Under the pieces are notes generated by a model that did no database searches, was not told where the DNA came from, and saw only the letters and a program-made list of their open reading frames with translations. The position numbers and the translations under genes are program-made. Below are positions 6,476 through 6,630 of a DNA stretch of 6,630 nucleotides, piece by piece. Location: NCBI GenBank assembly GCA_022013235.1, contig JAKLQR010000095.1, positions 1 through 6,630 of the forward strand, read 5' to 3'. The number at the start of each line of letters is the position of its first letter. Position 1 is the stretch's first letter. This stretch comes from Thermodesulfovibrionales bacterium (lineage in GTDB: Bacteria; Nitrospirota; Thermodesulfovibrionia; Thermodesulfovibrionales; SM23-35).

Positions 6476-6510
6476 GGGCTGGAGGAGAAATCCTCCAGCC
6501 CACTTTTTTT
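6476..6510 (+). terminator. Intrinsic terminator after the lysine-rich peptide gene
   Basis: A perfect 11-bp stem (GGGCTGGAGGA with TCCTCCAGCCC) closes a GAAA tetraloop, and seven T residues begin two bases after the stem. The stem is GC-rich and the tetraloop is of the stable GNRA class, so this should be an efficient rho-independent terminator for plus-strand transcription. On the minus strand the stem is followed by A-rich, not T-rich, DNA, so it is directional. Confidence 0.93.
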
Positions 6511-6630
6511 CAATAACAGCATTGCTCTCTTAACCCATCTTCCGCAGTAACTGCTCGAAATTCACAAAAAATACAAATAAGGAATGCGCAAACCCGCATC
6601 AATTCTTGATAGGGAAATATCCTATTTCAA
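6511..6630. other. Right-edge sequence with no assigned gene
   Basis: No supported gene. On the minus strand a 22-codon open stretch ending at the TAA at 6530-6532 reads SLFVFFVNFEQLLRKMG at its end. It is preceded by a TGA (6601-6599) and has no start codon, so it could be a gene fragment or chance. A short palindrome, GAAATA-TCC-TATTTC (6614-6628), lies at the edge. Confidence 0.25.

Noticed and set aside
6283..6522. A 79-codon minus-strand frame rich in phenylalanine and alanine
   Set aside because: It is the antisense reading of the AAG/GCA repeats of the lysine-rich gene and runs through the terminator stem; the plus strand has the better ribosome binding site and terminator.
6530..6598. 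Minus-strand stretch ending VNFEQLLRKMG as a possible gene end
   Set aside because: Only 22 codons with a stop immediately upstream and no start; too short to separate from chance.

Overview
The window is bacterial DNA of moderate GC with compact genes and mostly recognisable Shine-Dalgarno sites. Nothing fixes the taxonomy. Family types (fused HyuA/HyuB oxoprolinase, a CxHC glutaredoxin, a very lysine-rich histone-like peptide) and AT-rich intergenic DNA would suit a Gram-negative anaerobe such as Nitrospirota or Desulfobacterota, but this is an impression. No rRNA, tRNA or CRISPR array is visible.

Left part (1-3608): a very long minus-strand gene, cut by the left edge, encodes a fused 5-oxoprolinase-type hydantoinase A/B protein (887 residues present). 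It diverges from a plus-strand PlsC-type 1-acylglycerol-3-phosphate acyltransferase across a gap of about 170 bp.

Middle (3640-4612, minus strand): a YajD-type HNH nuclease, a small two-helix membrane protein with a zinc ribbon, and a decayed start of a HerA-like (DUF853/YjgR type) ATPase. The remnant keeps a promoter with a perfect TTGACA box and a strong ribosome binding site, but has an internal junction that changes frame and stops just after its Walker A motif. A short palindrome overlaps the -35 box.

Mobile-element scar (4723-4895): two 34-bp terminal inverted repeats, matching at 33 of 34 positions, enclose 105 bp with no transposase. This looks like a MITE or an internally deleted insertion sequence.

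Right part (4938-6630, mainly plus strand): a promoter precedes a complete COG3910-like AAA/ABC-type ATPase, followed 42 bp later by a small CIHC glutaredoxin, probably in the same transcript. Facing the glutaredoxin is a start-less C-terminal gene fragment on the minus strand whose stop codon overlaps the glutaredoxin stop. After an AT-rich leader with a 23-nt palindrome comes a 42-residue peptide that is nearly half lysine, with a near-perfect ribosome binding site and a strong intrinsic terminator. It is too short for routine gene calling.

I see no coherent multi-gene system. The genes look like independent housekeeping or accessory functions in a region scarred by deletion and insertion. 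The best leads are the lysine-rich peptide, the inverted-repeat element, and the two gene remnants.
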